From assembly GCA_047967505.1 (NCBI GenBank), contig CM106541.1: a DNA stretch of 64,000 nt. One strand, given 5' to 3'. Source of the DNA: Dipteris shenzhenensis. Lineage: Eukaryota; Polypodiophyta; Polypodiopsida; Gleicheniales. The translations under genes and the position numbers were made by a program. Under the pieces are notes generated by a model. That model was not told the DNA's origin, did no database searches, and saw only the letters and a list, made by a program, of their open reading frames with translations. This document shows, one piece after another, positions 1 through 14,100 of the stretch (its first letter is position 1; every line of letters starts with the position of its first letter).

Positions 1-91
1 CGAAGCTAATGGTGCCCTCAGATTTTGAAGAAAAACTGAGGAACTGTCTTGAAATTGTGACGCGACTGCCGCCCGCGGCAGACAACAGGAG
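1..91 (-). CDS. Possible DCAF13 exon 6 (partial, uncertain)
   Basis: An acceptor ACTGTAG lies at 92-98. The phase left by exon 5 gives 30 open codons to the window edge (includes LPRAAVASQFQDSSSVFLQN). Position and the Pro/Ser-rich character fit the linker after WD repeat 2, but the expected VRLW is missing and a second frame is also open, so this could be chance. Confidence 0.3.
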
Positions 92-3000
92 CTACAGTTT
101 AGGTGAACAAGCCGGAAGACTGGGGGCGTGAAGGGATCCTTACGGCCAACCGAGTTGCTTGAGCAAGAGAGAGAGAGAGAAGAGGGGGAAAAAAAAAGTC
201 GAGGCTGCACTCCAAAAAAAACAAGAGAGAGAGAAAAAAAAAGTCGGGGCTGCAAGTGCGAGGGGGTGAGCGAGTGGTGAGCGGGGGGGCTGAGCGGAGG
301 GGTGAGCGAGGGACTGAGCGGGGGGGCTGAGCGAGGGGCTGCGAGGGCTGAGCAGAGGGGTGAGAGGAGGGGTGCGAGGGGGTGAGCGGGGGGGCTGAGC
401 GAGGGGGTGAGCGGGAAGGTTGAGGGAGGGGGTGAGCGGGGGCTGAGCGGAGGGGTGAGAGGAGGGGTGCGAGGGGGTGAGCGGGAGGGCTGCGGAGGGC
501 TGAGAGAGAGAGGAGGGGTGAGCGGGGGGGCAGCGGAGGGGTGAGAGGAGGGGTGCGAGGGGGTGAGTTGGGGGGGGGGGGGGGGGCGCTGAGCGAGGGG
601 GCTGAGCGAGAGGCTGCCTGGGCTGAGTGGAGGGGTGCGAGGGGGCTGAGCGTAGGGGTGCGAGAGGGGCAGAGGGCAAGAGAAGATGCATGAATGTTCC
701 ACTTAGTCTTTGAAAGACCGAAAGGTCTATGAGACTGAAAAAACCTGATACAATGAGCCGAACGGGTGGAGCCTCTAAGCGCGCATCCACAACCAAGACA
801 AATACAGCATAACCATAGAGACACTAATACATAAGAATGTCTGAGCCCATAGAGAGCATGGAAACTGTTGCGTGGCATCACTGCAACAATCCTCTGAAGG
901 CTGGCAGAGGAGATCATACGAGTGACAATTGAATTCAACATGCCGCATGATGAAGCTCATAGATGCCTTTGATGGGAAGGGAGGTGGGTGGAGTTAGAGA
1001 AGGATTTTTGTTTGGCAGATGCTTAGATGTTTTCATAGCCATGTCCAACTTTCTGCAAGCATTTGAATGTTCAAGCTTTTGGCATTTATAGATGTTTGAC
1101 CGTAGCTATGCTGCCTCCTTCCAATATAAATCCAAAAACTCTGAGCTATGCAAGGCTCCAATTCACAACTAGTCGTCATAAATGCGAGAGACAGAACCAT
1201 CAAATTTCAATAACCTTGTAATCTATTTTCAGAACCCATTTCTGAAGCTAAAAGGTCTTAATTCTGTGTATCTTGTCAAAACTTTGGGTGAATTGTTAGA
1301 GCAAGCCAATCTTATCAATAAAGGTTATGTATGGAGCTCCTGCAACTAAACAAAATCTGTCAAGTTAAACTTGGTGTCCACCCGTTGGATCCTCATGTTA
1401 ATCGACTCAACAGACTAATATAGTTGGCATCCCGAAAGCTCTAATCTGATGAAAAGGTCACCAGATTATGCCATAGGATTAAAGATCAACTTAATTTCAC
1501 AGACCGCATACTTAAGATGTTCAGACCATAATAGTTATTGGAAGGGTGCCACTGTGCAGAAGAACCCTGAGAGATTATCCAATCCAGTGACCACTGCAAA
1601 TAGGCGTTTAAATGTTCCTTTAAATCATACATCAAACTGTGCAGAAGAACTCTCTGAGAAAAATTTAAGACCAGTGACCAGTTGTTGTTCACCTTATTAA
1701 AACATGCACAAATCTAGATATGGGAGTTGCATCAAGGACAAGCACAGGATTTTACCAGTATCATCACCTCTAATCACCTACACAGTATCTAAATGGGAAG
1801 CATGTTTCTAAGTAAAGTTCTTCCAGCCACCCCTATGAGATATTTTGCTACTACTTCTGTAGCATCGTTCTTCAAATAGCAGCAAATTTTCGTATCATTG
1901 TGTCACAGAAGGTATTTCAGAAAGGAGGAATAAAAAACTTACGTGCAGTCATCTCCACATGAAAGTAAGCGGTCACCTTCAGCAGATACAACCAACCCTC
2001 TGACACCTCCTCTATGGCCAAGAAATTGACGAACCGTTTGCCTACATACATACTCACCAATCAACAATCTCATCACCATATATCATTTAAATCATTATAC
2101 TCTTGAAGCCAAAGTGAGTCAAAAATGTGTGTTCTAGTGTGTTCTAGTGTGAGTTCTAGTCTAGTGTGTCCTATGGATGCCACAAGTCATATTGGGAGTT
2201 ATCCCATATGCATAGGTGTTCATATGTGTGTGTGTGCTCTTATATAAGAGCTGTACTTGTCTAGTGTCAAATCCAATCAAGTATCAAGCTACAAGCTCTT
2301 TGGTCTACATGTTCATTGCTCTAATCATTTCATTTCCATTTCATTATGTCTCCTTTTGAGTATCACTTGCTCTCTCCCTAGCCTACCCTCTCTCTCTCCC
2401 TCTCTCTACCATGTTCTTGTGCGGTAGCTACTTTGGGCACATGGGTTCTCTGCCCTTGCTATGCATAAAATAAATGAAATAATCTTTACTACTTTCTTGT
2501 TTGAGTCAAGGGTACTCTGCCCTAGGTTGTCCCCCAAAATGAATGCAAATAAATCATCTGTGTTGAGTCAAAGGTTCTCTGCCTTCATGGAGGGATTGCA
2601 GTGAACCTGTGGAGATTCAGGTTCGGGGCTGACCCTACATGTCCTTGATGCCACTCATCAGTTGAGTCAATGCAGCACTGCCTTTGGGAGTGCACTCAGG
2701 CGAGGACGATTTGGAAGGGTGTTGCTAGGATACTTTGCATTTTTCATAAAGCACCCTTCTTCATGACCTGAGGATCAGTTGCTTGGTTGTCACTCACTGG
2801 TTCACAGGCTTTCTTCAAGGGACATGACACAGACACAGCTTTTTTTATTCCACGAACCTTGTGGAGTGCTCCCTCCGGGATGTTCCATTCACTCCATTCA
2901 AAGCTCCCCAGGCTTCTGTAGACACATCTTGGGAGATTTTGGCTAGTATTACAGCATGGCATATTTGGAGAGCCAGATGTACAGAGGCTTTGAAGGACTC

Positions 3001-6000
3001 CCAGGTTCACCCTTCTCAGACTATGGCCAGCATCTGGGCAGATACTATACACACTTTGATGGCCATTTGGGCGAACATACAGGGAACCTCCAGGACTCTG
3101 CTACTGCTAGGAGAGTTGCTTTTCTCAAAATCTGGAAGGATTGTCCTTTCTTCTCTGACTCTCCTTCAGGGATGAGGTGGCATTTTCAGCCGCCACCTGA
3201 GATTTTTGTTTACTCACTTTGAGCTGTTTTTTCTCATGCTTGACATGATGTACTCCCGCACTTGAGCTTGCTCTGCGGTTTTTATTCATACTTAATGAAG
3301 TACTTTCTTGGAAAAAAAAAAAAAAAAGGTTCTCTGCCTTGGATAGTCCTCCTAAAAAGATGTATTTTCCTATTTTGTTTTGGTGTGTGGCTCCATGTCT
3401 CTCATTAGCTCCTGGAGCCAGGAGGGGATGTACTGTGGGAGCCCTATATTGGCTTTGATAGGTTTAGAGTGGGATGTATTGTGGGAGCCATGTATTGGCT
3501 TTGATTGGTCTCCTTATCAGGCATGGTCGTTCCAGAATGGTGGTGTATTCCTAGACCTATGAGCTGGTCATGTAGCCATGCTATAACGTGAGCCTCTGAG
3601 CATGTTGAGTCTCAAGCCATGAGAGTGCTTGGATCAACCTCTAAACACGCTCAGACTTTAGCCTCTGAGTTACATAGGGTGCACAGTTTGATGACCGTCA
3701 TTGTCATGTTTTGTTCTTGGTTCCATTCCAGACCATCACTGTCATGTTCTGTTCTTGGTTCCATTCCAGTAGTCTCTCACCTCACCTTCATGGAGCGGTG
3801 TTGGAATATGAAGCCAAAGTGAGTCAAAAATGTGTATTCTAGTGTGTTCTAGTGTGAGTTCTAGTCTAGTGTGTCCTATGGATGCCACGTGTCATATTGG
3901 GAGTTATCCAATATGCATAGGTGTTCATATGTGTGTGTGTGCTCTTATATAAGAGCTGTACTTGTCTAGTGTCAAATCAATCAAGTATCAAGCTACAAGC
4001 TCTTTAGTCTACATGTGAGTACTCTCATTTTTGTTCATTGCTCTAGTCATTTCATTTCCATTTCATTATGTCTCCTTTTGAGTATCACTTCCTCTCTCCC
4101 TAGCCTACCCTCTCTCTCTCCCTCTCTCTACCATGTTCCTTCAGTTAACCCTCTTGGCGTAAGCCAAATCTCGTTGACCGAAGTCAACACTCTCTGACCA
4201 AAGTCAGCGCTATGGTTCTTTGGTTAACCGTAGTTAACCATCTTGGCCTAAGCCAAGTCTTCCTAACCGGAGATAGGCTTACTTAACCGAAGTTAAGTAT
4301 CTTTGACAGTAGTCAATACTTTGACCAATAAAAGATAACTTTTTGAAAATAATTAAATGAACGAAAGACTCATTAATTATGATCAAATAAATGGTCAACT
4401 GAAACTTTGACTTTGGAGTATTTACAATTTGGTGACACTAGATGGCACAACAGATATTGTGGCCAAGCTAGCCACAAAAAAAGGTCTAAATATCATAGAC
4501 CCATACTTGCAATGCAGGGTGTTACTTTGCAAGTTTGTGGTAATGGGACTTTTGCGTGGGCAAGAGCCTTGGAAGGATTTCTTTATTCAATGCATATAGG
4601 CATGTACCCCTCTTCAGGCAGAGACTCGGTGGGTAGCACCAAGTGGATTTTTACTTCAGCCCCCCTCAAGTCTCCTTCTTCTCCTCTTATGGCTGCCATT
4701 TTGAAAGCTTGGAGCAGCTTTCAAAATACTCTTCGGAGAATTCCCCAAGTTTCTTGCATAGGCAGCCTGTCATGTGGAATGACAACATACTTGATGAGCA
4801 TGGCAGGCCGCTAGGCCATTCACATTATATGCAATGGTCGAGATGGGAGAGAGGCCTTGAATTCTCTGTAGGATCATAGAAATTTCTCAAAAAGATTTTG
4901 GACGACCGTAGAATGCTAGTAAGTCATCTCTGAGGAAGTGCAGGGAGGATTCAGCAAATTGATGCAGCCATTCAAGTGGACTGGATTGAGACGGATGATA
5001 TGTCTATTTCTCGTTCCACTTGAAGTGCCACTGGCAGCTACATGAATATTCCTCGATGAAAGGGCAGACCATAAACCTTCCCTGATTGAGGGCCACACCT
5101 GACTGAATTGTAGTACAATAGCATCCTCAACTGGGAGGGTGCACTGCCGTGCAGCAAGATCTTGGAAGTATACCAACGTGGCCCATCGGTCCAAAGGAAT
5201 GTCACCAAGGACTGGGAAAAATAAGAAATTCGATGTATGTCCTCCAAATCCCAGCCAAAGTACCCTTTGACAAGTGTGTAACTGGGATCCAACCAGACAA
5301 TGGACTGCAAATCTTTGCGTCCTGCGCATAGTCTGTCTAGCAATCTCACAATCAATCATCTTCGGAGTCCATATCTCACTCCCATGTGAGCAAAAGCTAC
5401 CTGAAGTGGAGTGAACAATGTGACCCTCTCTGGAAGCGACTATACAACCCAGATGCTCCTGTATCTCACCTGACTGTCTGCAGAAAACCGCAATCAGAGT
5501 TCAAGTCGAAGGTAACCCTCCTCTGTGGCACCTCATAATAAGTAAGGCTAAAAGGTAGGGGGTATATCTCTGTCAGCCAATATGTAGACAATCTTGGAAA
5601 CACTCATTTGCTTAGACTCATCCCCTAAGACGGGAAGCTATGCTGAAGTGAGGGGCTGAATGGGAGCACTGATCCCTCTCCTGGCATAAGTGAGAAGAGG
5701 CTCAGAGGCATGAGACGTGATATAAGAGGGCATTGAGGGCTTAACCTATCGCACTAAATCTCTGTTTGGCGCTCTACTTAAGCAGGAGCATCGAGTCATT
5801 GCTTATAAAAGTAAGAAATTGGATGGTTAAAAGTTAATATTTGCCACTTAGGACAAGGAGATTTTAGCAATAATCTATGTGATTAAGATCATGTTTACAA
5901 CAACTACTTTAAACTTTTTTTCCCCCAAAGAAAAGACTTGTATTAAGTATGAAAGAAACTCCAAGAGCAAAGCTCGACGAAGGAGTACATCATGCAAGGC

Positions 6001-9000
6001 ATGCAAAAACAAATACCATAATAGGGCAAAATCAAGCTCATGTAAAAGAGGTAGAAAAAATCCAAGAGCATGCTGAAAGTGCAACTTACAATCTTACAAA
6101 GGACTTCGAGAGGAACAAGGAGCCACTCCACTCCCTAAGGAAGACAAACCTCCTAGTTGAGGCTGCTCGAGAAGACTTGGTATGCTCCCCCAAATGACCA
6201 CCAAGGTATGTATCGTATCTGTCCAAATACTAGCCACTGTGTGTGCAAGGTGGACCTGGAAACCTCCAAGGCCTCGGTGCATCTCGATCTCCAAATATGC
6301 TGCGTTGCTATGCTCGCCGGAATCTCCCATGAAGGTCTATAAGGAAAGCCACAAACGTCATCCAAAGAGCATGACTCAACCAAATGCCGTCAAACCGAAC
6401 ACCCGAGGCACTCAAAAGAGAAAGCCAAGCTACTAAGCCCCACGTCATGAAGAAAGAGTGCATAAAGGTGCTCAATAAGCTAGCAATCCCTTTCCAAATG
6501 ATCCTCACCTATCTGCAGTCCCATAAGCAATGTTGAATAGACTCACGAATACAAATAGGGTCTTCCCCGCACACGGACCTCTGTTGGTTCATTGCAAACC
6601 CTCCATGAATGGGGGAACAACAAATCAGTCTTTTCTTTTGGCTTTCAACTCCATGAATAGAAAGCCAAAAGAAAAAAGTGATTTTTCTATTCCGGCGGGA
6701 TTTTCCAAAGTCTCTTCCAAAATGATTTCTGCAAGACAACAGAAATCTGAAAATTCTCCCAGTAAGAAGCTCTGGTGTGTTTCTAGCCTCTTGGCATTAC
6801 TGACTATGTTACAAAAGAAGGGAAGGCTCTTCTCTCTATGTCCTGCATCAATCCATTCCCACTCCCTGGAGTTCCACTGCAAATACTTTATGGGGACACC
6901 TCCATAGAGCCAAATCCTTCATGAGCTCCATGGAATGTGATCTAGGTTAGGGTCTAGATACCATCTAAAGCCAAAACTCACGTCTCCACATGTCCTACAG
7001 CCATGATAGACTGAAATGAAAAATGCATAAGTATATCATCTGTATACCTAGATAACCTGCCCCAAAATAAACATCAAAAACCAAGGCATCCCCATCTGAG
7101 CCTCGTAACCCAATGACCTGAAGTGGGACCCCTAATCTCATAAAGGCCAAAAGCCAAATAGACCAAGACCAAAGCCTGTGACCTCCAAAAACCCAATCCA
7201 AGGGTGGTTGCATCAATCTATTAAATTCTCCTTTCACTTCCTCAAAGGTGACTTACTGATTGGCGTTTACGATCATTTGAAAGGGTTTTTACGCCCATGT
7301 AATAAGCTCGCCTCCTCCACACCAATAGTGCACGTGTCTTCTACACACAATGTCTGTTTTGCTATACGTCAAGATTCGCCCTTCTGTAACTTTCTCGTGC
7401 CAAGCTTCTTGGATGCAATCGGAGCACTAAGGAACGGCTTGCACTTCCGCACTTTAGCTTAGCTAGATGCCACCCTTTTTTAGTAAAGATCTCCATCTTT
7501 TTGCAGCTATATCTGGGCATTCTGTCATATGGAAGGACGGCGTTACACAACCTCCTATTCCTAAGAACGTTACCTCTTGAGGAAGAGGTTGAAACCAAGG
7601 CTCCGATACCAATGAAATCCGACCTGCATTGATTTTTCTTCAATTACTGAGGAACACAAGAGGAGCATGCATGCACACACAACGCAGCACTAGGGCCCGA
7701 GACAACACAGCTGGACCCCCCCAAGGTCGGGCTAGAGCACCTCGGGGAGTCGTGCCATACTCGCATGGATCATGTGAAACTTGGTCCGGTGAACACTAAC
7801 CCCAAATATGTGTAAGATTGCACTATCTCCACAGGCTCGTCACGGTATGTGAAGCTCTAGCGACGGGACACTGCTCACAAGGTATTGAAGATCATAACCT
7901 TGGTTTTCTTGAGGTTAACTGTCAATTCTTTCTCTCTACAGAACATCTCCAAAGCCTCTAGATGTTTCTGCAGTCCCTCAACTGAGGATGATATGAGGAC
8001 AATATCATCCTCGATAGCAAAATCTGCACCATCAGGTCAGCCAGAAGCGAACCCTGTCCAACGAGGCCATCGACAAAAGAAGTGATCTCATCGATATAGA
8101 GCCTGAAAAGAGTCGATGATAGGGGACAATCTGCCACACTTTGGCTAAGATATATGGGTCGGTACTAGAGAGGGAGATCAACAGCCAAGCGGGCACTTAG
8201 GCAGGCAAGTTTTCGGAGATAGCACTCCACCCTGGACCACATTTTCACCCTAAGGGCTATTATTGAGGAGGCGAAGTCGAGGCATCAGAAAGTCTACACT
8301 TGCTTCGTAGACTTTCGTAAGGCATTTGATATTGTCCCACGCTCTCACCTGATCAGGAGGTTACAGGAGTTGCAACTCCCAAAGATCATGATTTGGGGGG
8401 TCATGAGTCTGTATGAGTCCGTTAGAGGAAGGGTACATGCCCTAGGAGGCCTATCAAACTAGGTTGAGAGCACTATCGGAGTAAAACACAATCATAAGAG
8501 TGCAGTAGTTCCCAATGTCTATGGGATCACCTGCCTTGTGTATCAGTACTATGGTGGTGGTGCTCCAAGTAGGTGGGAAGCCATGGCAAATGGCATGGTT
8601 GAACAGCTATGCTAGGATAGGGATCAAGATCTCTTGCCCATGCGCAAAATGCTCAGTGCGTAGTCCCTCATGATCTGGTAATCTCCGATTATGAAGTCGG
8701 AGAAGGGCAACTCGTACATTCTACGCAATAAACAAATGACACGTAGTGGGTCCGAGCATGGGACATATCAGGTGGTGCCTAACTTGGGACATCATATAGA
8801 GAGCATGCATATGTATGCCAGACTGTTGGATCTGTGATGGGGATGGGCGACTTCCCCTCCGATAAGTGCCCCTGTCCCATAGTAGGGTCTCCTCCGCAAA
8901 AGGAGCTGATCACCTCATCCATTCTGTGCATGAAAAAAGCCCGCTTCTTACGCTGTGTCCCTCCGCGTGAGATCCGTTGTGCCTCTAGTGAAGTCAAGTG

Positions 9001-11128
9001 TCCTGGTGCTCACTCACATGTATCTAATTAGGATATTCTTTCTCAAACTGTGGATAAATTAAGCTGTTAACAGGTTTTTTAGAAAGAAACCTACTCAGCA
9101 GTCTTCCACAGCTGGAACGTATAGTTGGGAAATCCCCTAAAGTCACCAAAAAGTGTATTCTCCAAAGGCAGTACCCCTTTTGAACACTGCAATCAAGAAC
9201 ATATAAGTCCATCTCGTCAATTTAACAATGCTATGTAAATAAGCTTGTGCTTGAGTTACAAATCGAAAAAAATATCCTGCAATCTGCAGCAATCTGAGCA
9301 CACCCTATGACAATTCTCTGAACTCTTGTCCTAGATCTAGTATAGCTTTCCCTATAGATGTTTTACATTTATCGCAAGGTAAGCTTTTTCCTAGTGTGCT
9401 TCATGGCAAGTAATATAAGTCATTCACAATAACCCTCTTAGAATAGCCTGCTTCTCACAATATTACTTCATCAGTCTCGCCCATTCTTATCAGTACACTT
9501 TAATAACCAGATTATCTAAACTAACACTTTAGCTAATAACCCTCTTAACATTCCTCGCTTCTAAGAAGATTCCTTTGTCAGTCCCCTAGATTCTTACTGC
9601 AGCATGTTGACAGCTAGGTCATCTAAATGGATGCAGTTGTATACTCGAAACTGGGTAAAGTACAAGCAAACAATAGCATGCAAGCTACAGACTTTTCTAA
9701 ATATACCTGTAAGCAACGTCCCAAAGTCGAATTTCTGCAACAGTCACAGACAATAAGAATACAATTGTCAGATTCGAAGCATAAATGACAGGGTTAGAAA
9801 TATGTGTTACATTAGCAGAAGACCAATTCTTAGAACATATGCTGCTTTGGACCTCCGAAAAAAATTTACATAGAAGTCACTCGTCGCCACTCAAGATACT
9901 CTTATTTGTATTAAAATTGCAAACCAAAACAAAGAAAATGATCCCAAAATCATAAAATTGTGTTCTAAAGGTTTTAACAAATGCTCGGTGCTCAATCTGA
10001 GGAATAAATTGACTGCCAATGACTTTTCTATCATTGTGGCACACAGAATTTGTACTGCAGAAATCAACTTTACAAATTTGATGGTACAAGTCACCCTTAG
10101 TAAGAATTAGTTTCATTGATCAATGTAGGAGGAAAACTTCTTTCCAAGCTGCATTGACAAGGCAAGTGGTTGAAACAAGAAGCTTGGAAAAATAGTATAA
10201 GCTCAGGCTCCTACTACGTGCTGGCGATGCATGTTATGAGTTTCAAAGAGAGGTACTCCAAACATTAAGCTTAGAAGAATAGAGTCAACGCGAATAAGTT
10301 TTTGCCATGCTTCATGGACAAGGACCAAACCATGTTTTGCCTTGCATCCTTGGAGAACGGCCGTTCTCTAGATTGGGTCCTCTCTGCCCATGTAAGTATG
10401 CAAGGGGAGTGTGCCTTCCATAACAATTGATGGATTATTTACATGTGATAATCAAGAACACAAATACTAAGATTCAAGGTTGGTACACATCATACCCATT
10501 AGGTGGAAAACAACTAGGTATTAAAAGGGAGACCCCCTCCCTTTTCCCTTTTCTTTATTTTTTTAAATTCACAACTCACCCACACGGCTTGCTTGAATCC
10601 TACCTACACATATTCAATAAGTGTACAACTATAACGATGGACACCCCCTCCCTTGTTATAGGAGTACCACATCTATTATTTTTATTCGGAGATACAAAAT
10701 TGTGTTCAACAATGGACCTCTTAAAACCCTACAACACATAGAGTTCAACTTTAACCTGGAATGTGCCTACACATACTTTTTTATTTTTGGGTGAAATCCA
10801 TGTATACTTATATTACAGAATGTGCCTACACACACACACACACACACTTTTTTTTTTTTTTTTGGGGGGGAGGGGGGGGTGAATTCCATGTATCTTTATA
10901 TTAAAAAGAGGCTGCCCCCAAAGTGGGGATCAGCCAATACAAGATCAGAAAATTTCATTGTAGGACAAGTAGACAGTGTAATCTATCTGACGAACAGACA
11001 GGAAATCCTAAAAGGATTGCTTTAGTGACAACCGGAAATAGTAGAACATGGAAGAAGTAGGTCCTCGAAAGACTCTGTGGTTCCTGTATCTCCACAAAGT
11101 CCAAAGTGCCCAATATCGAACCCACAAG

Positions 11129-11163
<35 letters not shown>

Positions 11164-14100
11164 TTCCACAGAGTCCAAAGTGCCCAATATCAAACCCGCA
11201 AGAAAACACACACACACTTTTTTTTGAGGGGTGAAGTCTATTCATATTTATTACAGAATGCAGTCCCCAGAAAGGAAACATGCAATTACAACACCAAAGA
11301 TGGCAATATAACAAAGTTGTTGGAAAAGTCACCTCCCTATTTGTAAGCCCCTATATGAGGAGCGCGTGGGGGAGGTAGACTTAAGGTTATGGCTACCACA
11401 TGGGCAGCTTATTGGCTTAGAGAGAAAAGCATAGAGAAGGGGCTGCCACATGGGCAGCAAACAGGCTGCCATGTGGGCAGCACAACAGAGAACTTACCTA
11501 ACAGTGTGGAGCCAGCATGGTGGATTGCAACAAGCCGGGGTAGACACATGGCAGTACGGCTCAGATTGGAGCAGGTCTGCACAGGTTTAGAGGTGTGGAA
11601 CCGTACACCTACGTGGCAGGATATGTCAGCAATAGTATGGGACTATATGCAGCAGTCAGGAGCAAGATTGTGCAGATGTACCAGCAGATCTGGGGGCAAG
11701 AACAGTATGGAATTTTGGCAAGTGCAGTATGGACCTGTTGCAGAGGTTGTACGGACCTGCAACAATGAATCAAGGGGATGGAGAAGGTCAAATCAGAGAC
11801 AAGGCGCATGCAGCAGGGTTGCGCCCATCTGAAGCAGGTGTATGGCCTGCAAGAAGACCCCGATTGGAGCTGGTATGGGTCTGGACCAGGCTGCAGGCCA
11901 CGTAGCCACTCGGTTGACATAGAGGACTGGTTGGGCTGGTCAAAGCCAGCCAACCAAGTGGGTTGGGGCAGACCAGCCAGTCGGCCATTGGGCTGATTGG
12001 GTTAGCCACTTTGAGGCAGCAAGTCAGCCAGTTTTGGGGGGCCTCTAGGCCTGTATAAGGAGAGCCATTTGGGCACATAAGGCATCCATCGTAAGCAGCC
12101 TTCAGGAGCAGACTGGAGCACCAGAGCAGCAAGGCTTGGGCCTACATCCAGAAGGACCAAGGGAGCTGTGTTCTATAGACAGAGCTCAAGGAAGGGTTGC
12201 ACCCTTGGCTGTCTTCCAAGGTAGCAAGGTACAGGGATCAAGAAATCCATTGAAGCAGCAGTTAGTGAGCCAATGGGAGCAGTACACAGCCAGCCACAGG
12301 TGGCAAGGACCACAAACATTGTTCAAAATATAAACATAACGATTAAGAATGTAAACTTTATTAGCTTATGCTATGAACTGCAGACATACAAAAGAAGAGA
12401 GGAGCAGGAAGAGATACTAGAAGCTCGGTCCTGCAATACACCTCTGAGCTCTAGAGTTCAAACATGGTTGAAAAATAGAGAGTAACAATTAGATGGCAAA
12501 AGCATGTATCAAAACAGCAAAGTCTTTCCATTTTAGGAACATAACTGAAATACACCAAGATACCTACGTCTCTAAACCTGACAAAGTACACTCCAAAATA
12601 GTATCTCATACAAGCCACCATGGGCTGATGCAAGGGCTCACTAGGGCCCTTGCTGAGTGCTACACTAAGAACCTCGAAAACTAAAACTCAAAAAATCATG
12701 AGAGAAAACAAGAGATGTTTGTTGAGATATGGTGCCATGAGCACATAAATTAGAGGCTAAGGTATGGTGTAGAAAGAATTAAAGCAGCCACCCAAGGATG
12801 TGGACTACATGATGTGAAGATGTGGATCAAGGATATCCACAAGGAGAAATATGGATGAGAGGATCCCACATGTGATGACTATTCTAAGGGCACTCTCTAT
12901 ATAAGAGGTCTATCATGTATTGTTAAGAGGCCTATCATATATTGTTGAATAGAGAAATACACATACACTCAAGATTCTGTTTATGAGTCCAAGCTAATCT
13001 ATCTTGGAACCTAATTGACTTGAGGTACATGTCATGAGTACTCTCTTCATCATGTTTCCACGTAAGTTCCATCCATCTTAGAGCGCTCCATAGATCCTGA
13101 GGCACGCATGTTTTGAGAATTTTATCAACTGTGATCTTGGTGCCTCGGCAATCTCCGATGGGATATGAGGATATCATGTAGCTCCCTCTATATGGTCGTC
13201 TTTCACTATGATGGGGAGTGTGGCCTCTGTGATCTCTGTATCCAATAGGCCATCTCAAGAGTGATACTCTGACGGTCCCCTTTAAGTAGAGCTGGGAGCA
13301 GGGAGGTGTATTTGTGGGACCAAGCTTGCAGCATGTCTCCATGCTACTCTCTTCCATGCATTTGCTACAACTTCTTGGGACGCCTTCCTCCTTTAAGATT
13401 CATGGCTCTAAATTCACCTGGTACTAGGGCAGGATCAAGCAGCTTCCTTTCCTTTCCTATGTATGCTATTCTTATTTCCATACTGAACATGTGCAAGGGC
13501 ACCTTTTGGTTCCCTACATAGCAATTTTATGGGTTCCACTTGCGACCTTACCCACATTAGAAGTCTAGAACAATGATAGTCATAACTGCACATACCCAAG
13601 CTGCCACATCATACATTTGGAACACGTCTGGTAACTTGATAATAGCATAACAAAAAACATTTGATTCTTGACCTTATGTTCACTATTACATGGTAGCAAA
13701 ACTCACCTCCATCCATGGACCCTGAGATTAGGCAATTCAGGCTTCGAGGATTTTTTGCCATAGAAGAGACAGCATCGATATGTCCATTCAAAGCCCCCAT
13801 AAATGGCTTAGCAAAAACCTAAAGTTTCAAGAATCAAAAGTTCTGTTAATTGGTCTGACGAAAATCAAAGAAAACTATAATATGCAGGGCAGTCTTTTTA
13901 GAGAAATAATCAAGTGTACCTTGTCCAATTTTGCAGCATTCAATGCCCGGGTGTATTCATGCGCTCTTTCATGAGGATGAAGACTAGGATCCAGATTCTT
14001 GAAGACTTTCTGTCCTCCAGCAATAACAAATATAAGATGTGAGAAAGTTATAGTTTTGTAATGCCACCAAAATTGAAAGAAAAAACGGTGGAGGCCTTAC

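Noticed and set aside
99-941. 280- and 218-codon Pro/Ser-rich frames on the minus strand
   Set aside because: They overlap the G-rich minisatellite in two frames at once, with low complexity only.
4916-5359. 147- and 105-codon overlapping minus-strand frames
   Set aside because: Two frames are open together and neither could be matched to a LINE or gene with confidence.
7599-7611. Possible minus-strand primer site (TGGTATCGGAGCC)
   Set aside because: One change from the tRNA-Met site and no clear LTR or gag around it; kept as a weak hint only.
12935-13357. 140-codon minus-strand open frame
   Set aside because: It lies in LTR-like DNA and no domain was recognised.
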